From positions 1 to 21,037 of the forward strand of contig DDCR01000064.1 of assembly GCA_002335115.1 (NCBI GenBank): a stretch of 21,037 nt of DNA, given 5' to 3'. This document shows positions 1 to 7,418 of the stretch, in pieces. Position 1 is the stretch's first letter, and each line of letters starts with the position of its first letter. The notes beneath the pieces were generated by a model. That model had not been told where the DNA came from, ran no database searches, and saw nothing but the letters and a program-made list of their open reading frames with translations. The position numbers were made by a program, and so were the translations under genes. The stretch comes from Oceanospirillaceae bacterium UBA2001. GTDB taxonomy: Bacteria > Pseudomonadota > Gammaproteobacteria > Pseudomonadales > Balneatricaceae.

Positions 1-24
1 TCTCACAGCAGTTCTCACAGCAGC
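1..24. repeat. Two tandem 12-bp units at the window edge
   Basis: TCTCACAGCAGT is followed directly by TCTCACAGCAGC, identical except for the last base. The array touches the window edge, so more copies may lie outside. It precedes the BCCT transporter by about 240 bp. No function can be assigned. Confidence 0.5.
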
Positions 25-86
25 TCTAACCATGTCAATTCTTAGACTTCCCACAAAAGCAAACATTTAATTGCGTGGCAAAAGTG

Positions 87-106
87 GCGCATTTGGTTAT
101 ATGCGC
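87..106. promoter_or_regulatory. Inverted repeat upstream of the BCCT transporter
   Basis: GCGCAT (87-92) and ATGCGC (101-106) form a perfect 6-bp inverted repeat with an 8-nt spacer. It could be an operator for the transporter gene or a weak terminator of a gene to the left, since a short T-run follows at 112-116. The T-run is not adjacent to the stem, so an operator is slightly favoured. I could not find a convincing -35/-10 pair in this region. Confidence 0.25.
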
Positions 107-250
107 TATGGTTTTTATGGAGGTTGCAGTTTTGCAGAATTTTCCATGGTTTTTGCGCATGGTTTCTGTAACAACCTAGACCAACATGCATGACACTAAA
201 AATAAAAATGAGTTGCATCAAACTAACTCACTCATATATCAAATATTTAA

Positions 251-266
251 AGAGGAAAACACCTTG
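251..266 (+). promoter_or_regulatory. Shine-Dalgarno and TTG start of the BCCT gene
   Basis: AGAGGA at 251-256 stands 7 nt before TTG at 264, a good ribosome-binding arrangement. The upstream in-frame ATG at 186 has no recognisable Shine-Dalgarno, and the stretch 186-263 is strongly AT-rich and hydrophilic when translated. From memory, related marine BCCT proteins begin close to the P-P-L-x-x-L-N-I segment that follows this TTG. This decides the start used for the transporter. Confidence 0.55.
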
Positions 267-2006
267 GCCATATCACCACCGTTAAAAAATCTCAATATAG
301 TGCTCTCAAAAGAAGGTTTCTATAAAGGTTTTAATAGTTTAGTTGCACTGGCGTCGAAGTTGGTTATAGCTTTGATTGTGATCTGGTGTGTTATCGATCC
401 GGCAGCTGCAGGAGAGGTTTTAGGTAATATGAAAAGCTGGTCATTCGACCATCTGAATTATTATTACACCTATGCTGTGGCATTTTTTATTATGGTGTGC
501 ATCTTTATTTCGGTGCACCCAAAATGGGGTAAAATCAAGCTTGGAGTGGCTAACGAAAAGCCTGAGTTTTCAAATTTTTCATGGTTTTCAATGATGTTTG
601 GTGCGGGCATTGGTATTGGTATGCTGGGTTACGCAGCTGGCGAACCTATGTGGCACATTGCTGATAATCCTGATATCCGCATGAGTGCGATTGCTATTAC
701 AGAAGCATTATCTGCTGCTAATATCGTTTTAGCCGAGGGTGCTGACATCTGGGCCGAGTATGATGCCCAAGTTACCACCGGTTCTATTAGGGCCATTGAC
801 GGCCTTATTATTCCAAAAACTGAATCTGCCCTGGAGTCAGTCTTTAAATACTCTTTTTTACATTGGGGTGCTGGGGCTTGGGCCTGTTATGCTTTAGTCG
901 GCATTTCCCTTGCATTTTTTAGCTATTCTCGCGGTTTACCCTTAACCATTCGCTCAACTCTTACGCCATTATTTGGCAAATCTTTAGAAGGTAATCTTGG
1001 CCACATCGTTGATGTGACTGCCATTGTGGCCACTATTTTGGGAATAGGCCAAACCATTGGTTTAGGCTTGGCGTCATTTTCATCAGGCTTATATAACATT
1101 ACGGGTGCACAGTGGTTGATCACCGAAGGAGGGCCCTCGACTGCATCCTTATTGGTTGCTTTGGGTGTGGTCATGATTTGCTCCACTTTGTCTGCCCTAT
1201 CAGGAGTGGGTAAGGGCATTAAATGGCTGAGCAACCTGAATATGGTTTTATCCATGGGTCTGTTAATTTTCTTCGTTATTTTTGGCTCCACCATGCTGGC
1301 GATGGAACTACTGGGCAAAGGTATTTTCTCTTACGTCATCAATTTACCTGCATTGACTTTTACAGTATTCCCAGCTGATGGCCCAGGTAGTCCGGGTGAA
1401 TGGCAAGGTTGGTGGTCTATTTTTTATTGGGCATGGTGGATTGCATTTGCACCTTTTGTGGGTATTTTCTTAGCACGAATTTCTAAAAACCGAACGATAC
1501 GTGAGTTCGTTGTGGGTGCCATTATTGCGCCATCACTAATGTGTTTCCTTTGGTTCACGTTATTAGGTGGGACTGCGATTAACCTTGAGCTCAGTGGTGT
1601 CGCAGATGGGGCAATCTTTGCTAAAAGCCTCACAGGACAACTCTACGAGGTGATTAATGTCATGCTCGATTCAGGTAAGGGCATTATGTCCTTTTTAATC
1701 GTTTTACTATTGCTTACTTATTTAGTGACTTCAGCAGATTCAGCAGTGCTTGTGGTGAATACAATTAGTGCGGGTGGATCAACTGAATCTGCAGGTAAAG
1801 CCCATATTATTGTATGGGGTATTATCTTAACTGCAGTCATCGGGGCACTTTTGCTAGCGGGAGGTTTAAACGCGATTCAAGCTGCTATGATTGTTGGTGC
1901 AATCCCCTTCTCCTTTATGATGATTCTTATGGGGATTGCGTTGCTTAAGGCACTATACCGAGACGGACTCAGGGAGCAAAGTTTAGCTCAAAAAGAGACC
2001 CTTTAA
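264..2006 (+). CDS. BCCT-family betaine/choline/carnitine-type transporter
   Basis: This is an inner-membrane secondary transporter of the betaine-carnitine-choline family, which imports quaternary amines or DMSP-like solutes with Na+ or H+ for osmoprotection or carbon. The chosen TTG start gives 580 residues; the frame is open to ATG 186 (606 residues, numbering used here). Visible are about 12 hydrophobic segments, the glycine-rich GAGIGIG unwound helix (139-145), the HWGxxxW segment (216-222), LTIRS (253-257) and the family signature around W415-AWW-F424 with aromatic box tryptophans, followed by ARISKNRTIREF. The loop between GEP (152-154) and HWG is about 71 residues, against about 25 in BetP as I recall it. 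That suggests a periplasmic insertion at about 162-210. The C-terminal tail is short, without the long regulatory extension of BetP. The substrate cannot be told from sequence. No partner genes sit beside it. Confidence 0.93.
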   Translation: MAISPPLKNLNIVLSKEGFYKGFNSLVALASKLVIALIVIWCVIDPAAAGEVLGNMKSWSFDHLNYYYTYAVAFFIMVCIFISVHPKWGKIKLGVANEKPEFSNFSWFSMMFGAGIGIGMLGYAAGEPMWHIADNPDIRMSAIAITEALSAANIVLAEGADIWAEYDAQVTTGSIRAIDGLIIPKTESALESVFKYSFLHWGAGAWACYALVGISLAFFSYSRGLPLTIRSTLTPLFGKSLEGNLGHIVDVTAIVATILGIGQTIGLGLASFSSGLYNITGAQWLITEGGPSTASLLVALGVVMICSTLSALSGVGKGIKWLSNLNMVLSMGLLIFFVIFGSTMLAMELLGKGIFSYVINLPALTFTVFPADGPGSPGEWQGWWSIFYWAWWIAFAPFVGIFLARISKNRTIREFVVGAIIAPSLMCFLWFTLLGGTAINLELSGVADGAIFAKSLTGQLYEVINVMLDSGKGIMSFLIVLLLLTYLVTSADSAVLVVNTISAGGSTESAGKAHIIVWGIILTAVIGALLLAGGLNAIQAAMIVGAIPFSFMMILMGIALLKALYRDGLREQSLAQKETL

Positions 2007-2069
2007 AGCGTCTAGCATGAGTCATAATCCCTGCACATTTTATTGAAGATGTGCAATCTGCAAAGTCTG

Positions 2070-2102
2070 AAAACCTGCTCCCCTGTTGGGGTGGGTTTTT
2101 TT
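2070..2102 (+). terminator. Rho-independent terminator after the BCCT gene
   Basis: AAAACC and CCCC (2080-2083) pair with GGGG (2088-2091) and GGTTTT across a TGTT loop, with a small internal loop (TGCT against TG). A run of seven T follows (2096-2102). It lies about 65 bp after the transporter stop codon. Confidence 0.75.
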
Positions 2103-2153
2103 GTTTATACACATGTGAAAAGCCAACAACCCGGTATGCTATTGAGGGTGTGG

Positions 2154-2218
2154 GGGTGGTTATGAGTGTAGTTTTGCATCCATATCTAGGGTGAAACCTT
2201 AGGTCAATGGAGCCACCC
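2154..2218. other. Possible structured element in the BCCT–nudC gap
   Basis: The gap from 2007 to 2352 holds no convincing gene. After the terminator, GGGTGG (2154-2159) can pair with CCACCC (2213-2218). Inside it CTAGGGT (2186-2192) pairs with ACCTTAG (2196-2202), seven pairs with one G-U, across a GAA triloop. A separate 5-bp hairpin, GCAGA/TCTGC, lies at 2277-2294. I do not recognise a known riboswitch or RNA family; it may be a small RNA, operator DNA or chance. Confidence 0.3.
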
Positions 2219-2299
2219 ACCCAAGCCGCCATTTATCCATGTTAGACTTATCATCATAGAGCGACTGTGTGCATGTGCAGACATTTCAATCTGCCTGCC

Positions 2300-2328
2300 T
2301 TGAGCAAGCTTATTAACTGACCTAAAAC
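2300..2328 (+). promoter_or_regulatory. Candidate sigma70 promoter of nudC
   Basis: TTGAGC (2300-2305) and TAAAAC (2323-2328) are separated by 17 bp, each matching four of six consensus bases. The transcript would start near 2335, about 18 nt before the GTG start at 2353. The GCAGA/TCTGC inverted repeat at 2277-2294 sits directly upstream of the -35. Confidence 0.35.
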
Positions 2329-2352
2329 ACCCCACAAAAGGTACCTCCTCCT

Positions 2353-3210
2353 GTGAATATCCCTGCCAGCCTCAACGGTTTATATGCCAGCTCGGTCCAA
2401 GTAAATACCAAAAAAAAATGGATTATTGCTGTGGTGGGTGGTGACATATTACTCGCCCACCCTGAAGCAAAAGCTAGCAACCCCATTATTGACAGCGATA
2501 TGGCTGAGCCATTGAGCTTGCTTTGTCAACGTAAAATCACCCTTGGTCAATGGCATAGCCGGGATTGTGAGGTATGGGAACTAACAACTAATACCCCCAA
2601 GATTGAAGCTAAAGGCTATCGTTTGCTGACATTGCGCGACATCTTAGCCGTCGCTGGCAAGGAAGTGTTTACTTTGGTCTGTCGGGCTGTACAGTTGTTG
2701 GATTGGCAAGATACACACCGTTTTTGTGGCACATGCGGCCAACCTAATCAAGCCACAGATAAAGAACACGCGATGACCTGTGTTGCTTGTAATATTAATA
2801 ACTACCCCCGCATATCGCCTTGTGTAATCGTTCTGGTGACCCACGCAGATGAATGTCTTTTGGCGCGTAATGCCAACTGGCCCAGTAACCGGTTTAGTGC
2901 ATTGGCAGGTTATCTTGAGGCTGGGGAAAGCGCTGAGCAGGCGCTTCACCGAGAAGTGTTTGAAGAAGTGGGTTTGGTCATCCATAATATTCAATATGTC
3001 GGCAGTCAGTCTTGGCCTTATCCTGGACAACTCATGCTTGGGTTTATTGCCGATGCCACAAGTAAGGAAATTAAAATTGATGGCATTGAAATCGCAGAAG
3101 CAAACTGGTTTCGATACGATCAATTACCCGAGACTATTGCCCCACCAGGAATTATGGCAGGCCGCCTAATCCAACAATATGTGCAACAGGCCGCATTAAC
3201 CTATGGCTAG
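2353..3210 (+). CDS. nudC: NADH pyrophosphatase / NAD-cap RNA decapping Nudix hydrolase NudC
   Basis: NudC hydrolyses NAD(H) to NMN(H) and AMP and, in E. coli, removes NAD caps from RNA 5' ends. The protein has 285 residues (E. coli enzyme about 257). Architecture is complete: an N-terminal domain (about 1-115), a zinc ribbon with C125/C128 and C143/C146, and the Nudix box at 186-208 with G186, E192, R200-E201, E204-E205 and G207. After the box comes SQSWPYP (218-224), the family SQPWPFPxS signature that separates NADH pyrophosphatases from other Nudix enzymes. The start is GTG at 2353, with AAAAGG (about 2336-2341) 11 nt upstream; no better start was seen. The gene is monocistronic, convergent with orn and separated from it by 33 bp. 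Confidence 0.95.
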   Translation: MNIPASLNGLYASSVQVNTKKKWIIAVVGGDILLAHPEAKASNPIIDSDMAEPLSLLCQRKITLGQWHSRDCEVWELTTNTPKIEAKGYRLLTLRDILAVAGKEVFTLVCRAVQLLDWQDTHRFCGTCGQPNQATDKEHAMTCVACNINNYPRISPCVIVLVTHADECLLARNANWPSNRFSALAGYLEAGESAEQALHREVFEEVGLVIHNIQYVGSQSWPYPGQLMLGFIADATSKEIKIDGIEIAEANWFRYDQLPETIAPPGIMAGRLIQQYVQQAALTYG

Positions 3211-3240
3211 TTGAGTTAGTACTCTCCATTAACTACTCAA
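3211..3240. terminator. Weak bidirectional hairpin between nudC and orn
   Basis: TTGAGT (3211-3216) and ACTCAA (3235-3240) form an inverted repeat that exactly fills the gap between the two convergent stop codons. An alternative register pairs AGTTA with TAACT. There is no proper T-run on either side, so termination, if any, would be inefficient. Confidence 0.3.
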
Positions 3241-3243
3241 AGT

Positions 3244-3792
3244 TTACGGGGCCATTTTCAAAAAATGATCTCGATAATAAGCCATTTCGGCAATTGAATC
3301 GCGCACATCATCTAAGGCCAAATGACTCCCGTCTTTTTTGAGCCCGTCGAGTAGATCTGGGTGCCACCGGCGGGCCAGTTCTTTGAGAGTACTTACGTCT
3401 AAGTTACGGTAATGAAAATAAGCCTCCAACTGAGGCATGTACTTCACTAAAAAGCGCCGATCTTGGCCAATGGTGTTGCCACACATAGGTGAGTGACCCC
3501 CGTCAACGAGGGTTTTAAGAAACGTTAGGGTTTGCTGCTCTGCATCTGAACAACTGACCTTACTTTCGCGCACTCTTTGGGTCAGACCTGATTGACCGTG
3601 TTGTTTAATACACCAAGCATTCATATTTTCCAGCACTGAATCACTTTGATGGATGACAAGTGATGGTCCTTCACCCAAAACATTTAAATGCGCGTCCGTG
3701 ACAATAGTGGCGATTTCAATGATAACGTCTTGTTCAGGGTCCAGACCGGTCATTTCTAAGTCTAACCAAATTAAATTATGTGCTTGTTTCAC
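3244..3792 (-). CDS. orn: Oligoribonuclease Orn
   Basis: Orn degrades the short oligoribonucleotides (2-5 nt, including pGpG) left by other RNases, in the cytoplasm as a homodimer. It has 182 residues, the usual length. The DEDDh exonuclease signature is complete: D11 and E13 in [10 protein letters not shown]111 in NTIGQDRRF, and H157 with D162 in [10 protein letters not shown]. The start is a GTG codon (3792-3790 on the plus strand reads cac), with only a poor Shine-Dalgarno upstream. It is divergent from rsgA across 94 bp, an arrangement also found in E. coli. Confidence 0.97.
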   Translation of the reverse strand: MKQAHNLIWLDLEMTGLDPEQDVIIEIATIVTDAHLNVLGEGPSLVIHQSDSVLENMNAWCIKQHGQSGLTQRVRESKVSCSDAEQQTLTFLKTLVDGGHSPMCGNTIGQDRRFLVKYMPQLEAYFHYRNLDVSTLKELARRWHPDLLDGLKKDGSHLALDDVRDSIAEMAYYRDHFLKMAP

Positions 3793-3886
3793 AAGAAAAG
3801 TGCTCTAGTAAGATTGATACACTGAATTATGCCTCACTTCGCGGTAGAATGGAGCCTTTACTGATACGACAGTACATTAATTCTCC

Positions 3887-4924
3887 ATGACCAAACGTAA
3901 ACTTACCCGCCACCAGCAGTGGCAAATTGATAAAGTTCAAGAAGAACGCCGTGCGCGTGCGAACAAGCAAGATAGCGCCATAGAGCGAGCTATAGAACAC
4001 GGCGACCTATCCTCAGAACAGCAGGGGCTGATCATAGCCCACTATGGCTCTTTAATTGATGTGGAAGCTTTACATGGCCAGCACCAAGGTGACGTCTTCC
4101 GTTGCAAAATCCGCTCTAATTTAGGCTTCCTCGTTACGGGTGACCAAGTTTCTTGGCGTCAAGCAGCGGATCAATCGGGGGTTATTGTGGCTCGCGATGA
4201 CCGCCATAGTATTTTAAGCCGGCCCAACAAATATGGTGATCTTAAACCTGTGGCCGCCAATATTGATCAGATTATTGTAACTTTCGCGCCCAAACCCTAT
4301 GCCCATGCTAGTTTGATAGATCGATATCTAGTGGCCGCAGAGGCCAGTAACATTGAACCCATTTTGCTGCTCAACAAAACTGATTTATTAGATGAAGAGG
4401 CACAGATCCATTTGGAGCCTATGTTAGCCCGCTACCAAACTCTGGGTTACCGCATTATCCGCGCCTCGACCCAAAGCTTAGCAGGCCTAGAAGCATTGTA
4501 TGCGGTATTAAATAATAAAGTGAGCGTGTTTGTTGGGCAATCAGGTGTTGGCAAGTCTAGCCTGGTGAATGCACTACTACCCGGCGTAGATATTAAAACC
4601 AGCGCTTTATCTGAACAAACTAACAAAGGTGTTCACACTACGACCACAGCTAAATTATTCCATATCCCCAATGGTGGACAGTTAATTGACTCTCCAGGTA
4701 TACGTGAATTTGGTCTTTGGCATATGGACACAGCGACCCTCTTGGAGGGTTTTGTAGAGTTTAGGCCCTATTTAGGCTACTGTAAATTTAGTGATTGTAG
4801 CCATGATCATGAGCCAGCTTGTGCATTATTAAAGGCTTTAGAAGAGGGTCATATCGATCCTATCCGTATGGCCAGCTTTCAACACATTAAAGCGTCTTTA
4901 GACGACTTCACCACACATAATTAA
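3887..4924 (+). CDS. rsgA: Ribosome small-subunit biogenesis GTPase RsgA (YjeQ)
   Basis: RsgA is a 30S-stimulated GTPase that checks late maturation of the decoding centre. The protein has 345 residues. The order is an OB-fold region (about 40-115), then a circularly permuted GTPase with G4 NKTD (163-166) before G1 GQSGVGKSS (217-225) and G3 DSPG (268-271). The C-terminal zinc site has C299, C304, H306 and C312, the family C-x4-C-x-H-x5-C pattern. The basic N-terminus is typical of the family. It starts at ATG 3887 and is followed after 9 bp by psd, so the two form an operon. This order matches the orn/rsgA-psd neighbourhood of E. coli. Confidence 0.97.
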   Translation: MTKRKLTRHQQWQIDKVQEERRARANKQDSAIERAIEHGDLSSEQQGLIIAHYGSLIDVEALHGQHQGDVFRCKIRSNLGFLVTGDQVSWRQAADQSGVIVARDDRHSILSRPNKYGDLKPVAANIDQIIVTFAPKPYAHASLIDRYLVAAEASNIEPILLLNKTDLLDEEAQIHLEPMLARYQTLGYRIIRASTQSLAGLEALYAVLNNKVSVFVGQSGVGKSSLVNALLPGVDIKTSALSEQTNKGVHTTTTAKLFHIPNGGQLIDSPGIREFGLWHMDTATLLEGFVEFRPYLGYCKFSDCSHDHEPACALLKALEEGHIDPIRMASFQHIKASLDDFTTHN

Positions 4925-4933
4925 GGATTTATA

Positions 4934-5785
4934 ATGGGCGACCGTTTATTTGTACTGATGCAGTATTTGTTACCGAAACACTTAATTTCACGCCTAGTAG
5001 GTATGCTAGCCCATAGCTCAATACCCGTCATCAAAGACCCCTTTATTCGTGCTTTTATAAAGCATTTCAAGGTCAACATGGCGGAAGCTGAACGTCAAAA
5101 CCCTACTGATTATGATAGTTTTAATGACTTTTTTACTCGCAGTCTTAAGCTTGACGCTCGTCCCATTGATCATCATCCAAAACACCTGGCCTGCCCAGTC
5201 GATGGTGCTATCAGCCAGATTGGAAAAATAACTGGTCAAAGCCTATTTCAGGCCAAGGGCCATGAGTTTAACCTCACTAATTTGCTGGGTGGCAATAGTG
5301 ACCTTGCCAAGCCTTTTATTGATGGCAATTTTGCCACTATTTACTTGGCACCCAAAGACTACCATCGTATTCATATGCCCTGTGACGGTCAACTCACCCA
5401 TATGGTGCATGTGCCCGGCGAATTATTTTCTGTTAATAAAGCCACAGCTGGCCGGGTGCCAAGCTTATTTGCTCGTAATGAACGGGTAGTGGCTATTTTT
5501 GAAACTGAATTTGGTCCTATGGCTATGGTCCTTGTAGGGGCTATGATTGTGGCCAGTGTAGAAACTGTTTGGGCAGGGTTGGTGTGTCCGAAAGGTCAGG
5601 TCGTGAGCCAATTTAACTATGGTCATCAAGAGCCCATCGTATTGCACAGGGGAGAAGAAATGGGGCACTTTAAATTAGGCTCCACCGTCGTTTTGTGTTT
5701 ACCAAAAGGGGTCAGTCAATGGCCCAAAGAACTCAGTGCTGGCACCACCACTCGATTGGGCCAAATGCTGGCCGAATTAACATAA
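4934..5785 (+). CDS. psd: Phosphatidylserine decarboxylase proenzyme
   Basis: Psd converts phosphatidylserine to phosphatidylethanolamine at the inner membrane. The 283-residue proenzyme cleaves itself at LGST (248-251), and S250 becomes the pyruvoyl group of the small alpha chain. Other family landmarks are DFFTRSLK, the PVDGAISQIG segment with its catalytic Asp, YHRIHMP with its His, and the VGAMIVASVETVW core strand. The Shine-Dalgarno AAGGA (4923-4927) overlaps the rsgA stop codon and lies 6 nt before the ATG, so translation is probably coupled to rsgA. It converges on epmA with 27 bp between them and no convincing terminator. Confidence 0.97.
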   Translation: MGDRLFVLMQYLLPKHLISRLVGMLAHSSIPVIKDPFIRAFIKHFKVNMAEAERQNPTDYDSFNDFFTRSLKLDARPIDHHPKHLACPVDGAISQIGKITGQSLFQAKGHEFNLTNLLGGNSDLAKPFIDGNFATIYLAPKDYHRIHMPCDGQLTHMVHVPGELFSVNKATAGRVPSLFARNERVVAIFETEFGPMAMVLVGAMIVASVETVWAGLVCPKGQVVSQFNYGHQEPIVLHRGEEMGHFKLGSTVVLCLPKGVSQWPKELSAGTTTRLGQMLAELT

Positions 5786-5812
5786 TGTGTTTTTAAAACA
5801 ATTGATCCATAC

Positions 5813-6796
5813 CTAAGCCCGGTGATGGTTAAACGCCATCACCTTAGCAATATCAGCCTCACCAGAGGCTAACATTAACAAACGCTCTATACCCAAAGCA
5901 ACGCCAGCGCACTCAGGTAACCCTGCTGCTAAGGCCTGAATTAGCCTATCATCAGCGGCCATTGGCGTTTTTCCCATGGCTAATCGGGCCGCGTTATCCA
6001 TTACAAAGCGCTGTTCTTGTTCTTGCGCGTCCGTCAATTCTTCATAGCCATTAGCCAACTCCATGCCATTAACATACACCTCAAAGCGCCGTGCCACTTG
6101 ATTGCCAAACGCATCTATGTGAATCATTGCTAGGGCTGATTGGCTGGCAGGGTAATCAAAAACAAAACACGCTTTGGGCAAATTGGGTTCGATACAGTGG
6201 CTCATTAACAAATCTAACCACGCATCTCGGGGGGCGCCAGCGTCCATTTGAATATCCACTTGGGCCAAGGCCTTGGCTTTTATGACGTGATCACTAGCGG
6301 TGAGTGGGTTGATCGCAAGAATCATCTCGAAGGCCTGCTGATAACTCCAAAAATGCCACTCTAAGGCTTCGTTTTTTAGTACATAACTGATAAGGCTAGC
6401 GACTTCTTGCATCAACTGTTGCAGATTAAATCCGATACGATACCACTCTAACAAGGTAAATTCTGGATTATGTCGGCGGCCTACTTCTCCATTTCGAAAG
6501 GCTTTTGCTATTTGATAGATACTGCCGCTGCCTGCAGCTAACAAGCGTTTCATTGCGTATTCAGGGGAAGACACAAGGCACATTGAGTGCTTGATAGCTG
6601 CATCAGGCATTGGGCTATGTGAACCAAAGTCGACAGGTATAGAATCTATATGAGGGTCAGATACCCCATAATGAGACATAACTGGGGTGTCAACCTCAAG
6701 CACATCGAGGTTAGCAAAAAAATCGCGGATTTGGCTGATGATCTTGGCACGTTGCTTAAGCTGTTTAATGTCAGCACTAGGTTGCCATGGCATCAT
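5813..6796 (-). CDS. epmA: EF-P–(R)-beta-lysine ligase EpmA (GenX/PoxA/YjeA)
   Basis: EpmA activates (R)-beta-lysine with ATP and attaches it to Lys34 of EF-P. It is a class II lysyl-tRNA synthetase catalytic core without the anticodon-binding domain. The 327 residues match E. coli EpmA (325). Motif 2 is seen at about 98-118 (FRNGE, then RRHNPEFTLLEWYR), and motif 3 near the C-terminus reads GVALGIERLLML. Absence of an N-terminal OB domain separates it from LysS. It starts at ATG 6796 behind AGGA, with a second ATG next in frame. It lies 13 bp after efp on the same strand, so enzyme and substrate are probably co-transcribed. Confidence 0.96.
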   Translation of the reverse strand: MMPWQPSADIKQLKQRAKIISQIRDFFANLDVLEVDTPVMSHYGVSDPHIDSIPVDFGSHSPMPDAAIKHSMCLVSSPEYAMKRLLAAGSGSIYQIAKAFRNGEVGRRHNPEFTLLEWYRIGFNLQQLMQEVASLISYVLKNEALEWHFWSYQQAFEMILAINPLTASDHVIKAKALAQVDIQMDAGAPRDAWLDLLMSHCIEPNLPKACFVFDYPASQSALAMIHIDAFGNQVARRFEVYVNGMELANGYEELTDAQEQEQRFVMDNAARLAMGKTPMAADDRLIQALAAGLPECAGVALGIERLLMLASGEADIAKVMAFNHHRA

Positions 6797-6809
6797 GAGA
6801 ATCCTGCGT

Positions 6810-7376
6810 TTATGCGCGGCTCACGTAATCGCCTGTGCGAGTGTCAATCTTTAACATCTCACCTTGCTCAATAAACAAAGGAACTCGTACCGTAGCACCT
6901 GTGGCTAAAGTCGCTGGCTTACTGCCCCCTTGAGCGGTATCACCTTTTAGGCCTGGGTCTGTTTCTGTGACTTCTAACTCCACAAAGTTCGGAGCAACAA
7001 CAGCTAGGGGAGCATCATTCCATAAGGTGACAAGATATATTTCCTGTTCTTTCAACCATTTAATACAGTCGCCTACGGCATTGACATCTGCACCATATTG
7101 CTCGAAAGTACCGTCTGCCATCATGAAGTGCCAAAACTCACCATCCGTATATAGATATTCCATGTTCCGATCCATCACGTCTGCCATTTCAATGGATTCT
7201 CCCGCTTTAAAGGTACGGTCCCATACACGGCCAGATTTCAAGTTTTTCATCCTGACACGGGTAAATGCTTGCCCTTTACCCGGTTTGACAAACTCGACAT
7301 CCACCATGGCACATGGATCACCTTCTAACATTACTTTAAGACCAGGTTTGAAATCGTTACTGCTATAATTAGCCAT
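6810..7376 (-). CDS. efp: Translation elongation factor P
   Basis: EF-P binds between the ribosomal P and E sites and stimulates peptide bonds at consecutive prolines. It has 188 residues in three beta-barrel domains. The modification loop reads VKPGKGQA with Lys34 at its tip, the residue beta-lysylated by EpmA in E. coli. Presence of this lysine together with epmA and epmB argues for the beta-lysine route rather than the EarP arginine-rhamnosyl route. The first codons overlap the candidate extended -10 promoter of the divergent epmB. It heads the efp-epmA operon. No gene for the EF-P hydroxylase EpmC is in the window. Confidence 0.98.
   Translation of the reverse strand: MANYSSNDFKPGLKVMLEGDPCAMVDVEFVKPGKGQAFTRVRMKNLKSGRVWDRTFKAGESIEMADVMDRNMEYLYTDGEFWHFMMADGTFEQYGADVNAVGDCIKWLKEQEIYLVTLWNDAPLAVVAPNFVELEVTETDPGLKGDTAQGGSKPATLATGATVRVPLFIEQGEMLKIDTRTGDYVSRA
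7361..7369 (+). promoter_or_regulatory. Extended -10 promoter for epmB inside efp
   Basis: TGC followed by TATAAT (7364-7369) is a perfect extended -10 element on the plus strand. It lies within the first codons of the divergent efp gene. Transcription would start near 7376, giving an epmB leader of about 43 nt. No good -35 is seen, which such promoters do not strictly need. Confidence 0.5.
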
Positions 7377-7418
7377 TTTTTCGCTCTAATGAAATAAACA
7401 TCGGGGAATTTATCGCCT

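Noticed and set aside
923..1318. Minus-strand open frame of 131 codons inside the BCCT gene
   Set aside because: Antisense shadow of a well-recognised membrane transporter; no family pattern or ribosome-binding site.
1969..2232. Minus-strand frame of 87 codons across the BCCT terminator
   Set aside because: It runs through the terminator hairpin, overlaps the transporter 3' end, has no family resemblance, and its composition is that of non-coding DNA.
2787..2797. TGTAATATTAA inside nudC as another HexR-type site
   Set aside because: Within a coding region and without a proper symmetric second half; expected by chance in AT-rich codons.
2644..3123. Minus-strand frame of 159 codons within nudC
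   Set aside because: Fully contained in nudC, whose zinc and Nudix motifs are all intact in the plus frame.
3814..3850. TTGATA and TAGAAT between orn and rsgA as an rsgA promoter
   Set aside because: The boxes are 25 bp apart, too far for sigma70, and no better -35 was found for TAGAAT.
5786..5812. TGTTTTTAAAACA palindrome between psd and epmA as a terminator
   Set aside because: It is pure A/T apart from its ends, so the stem would be very weak and no T-tract follows.
6967..7368. Plus-strand frame of 133 codons opposite efp
   Set aside because: Low-complexity shadow of efp with no recognisable features.
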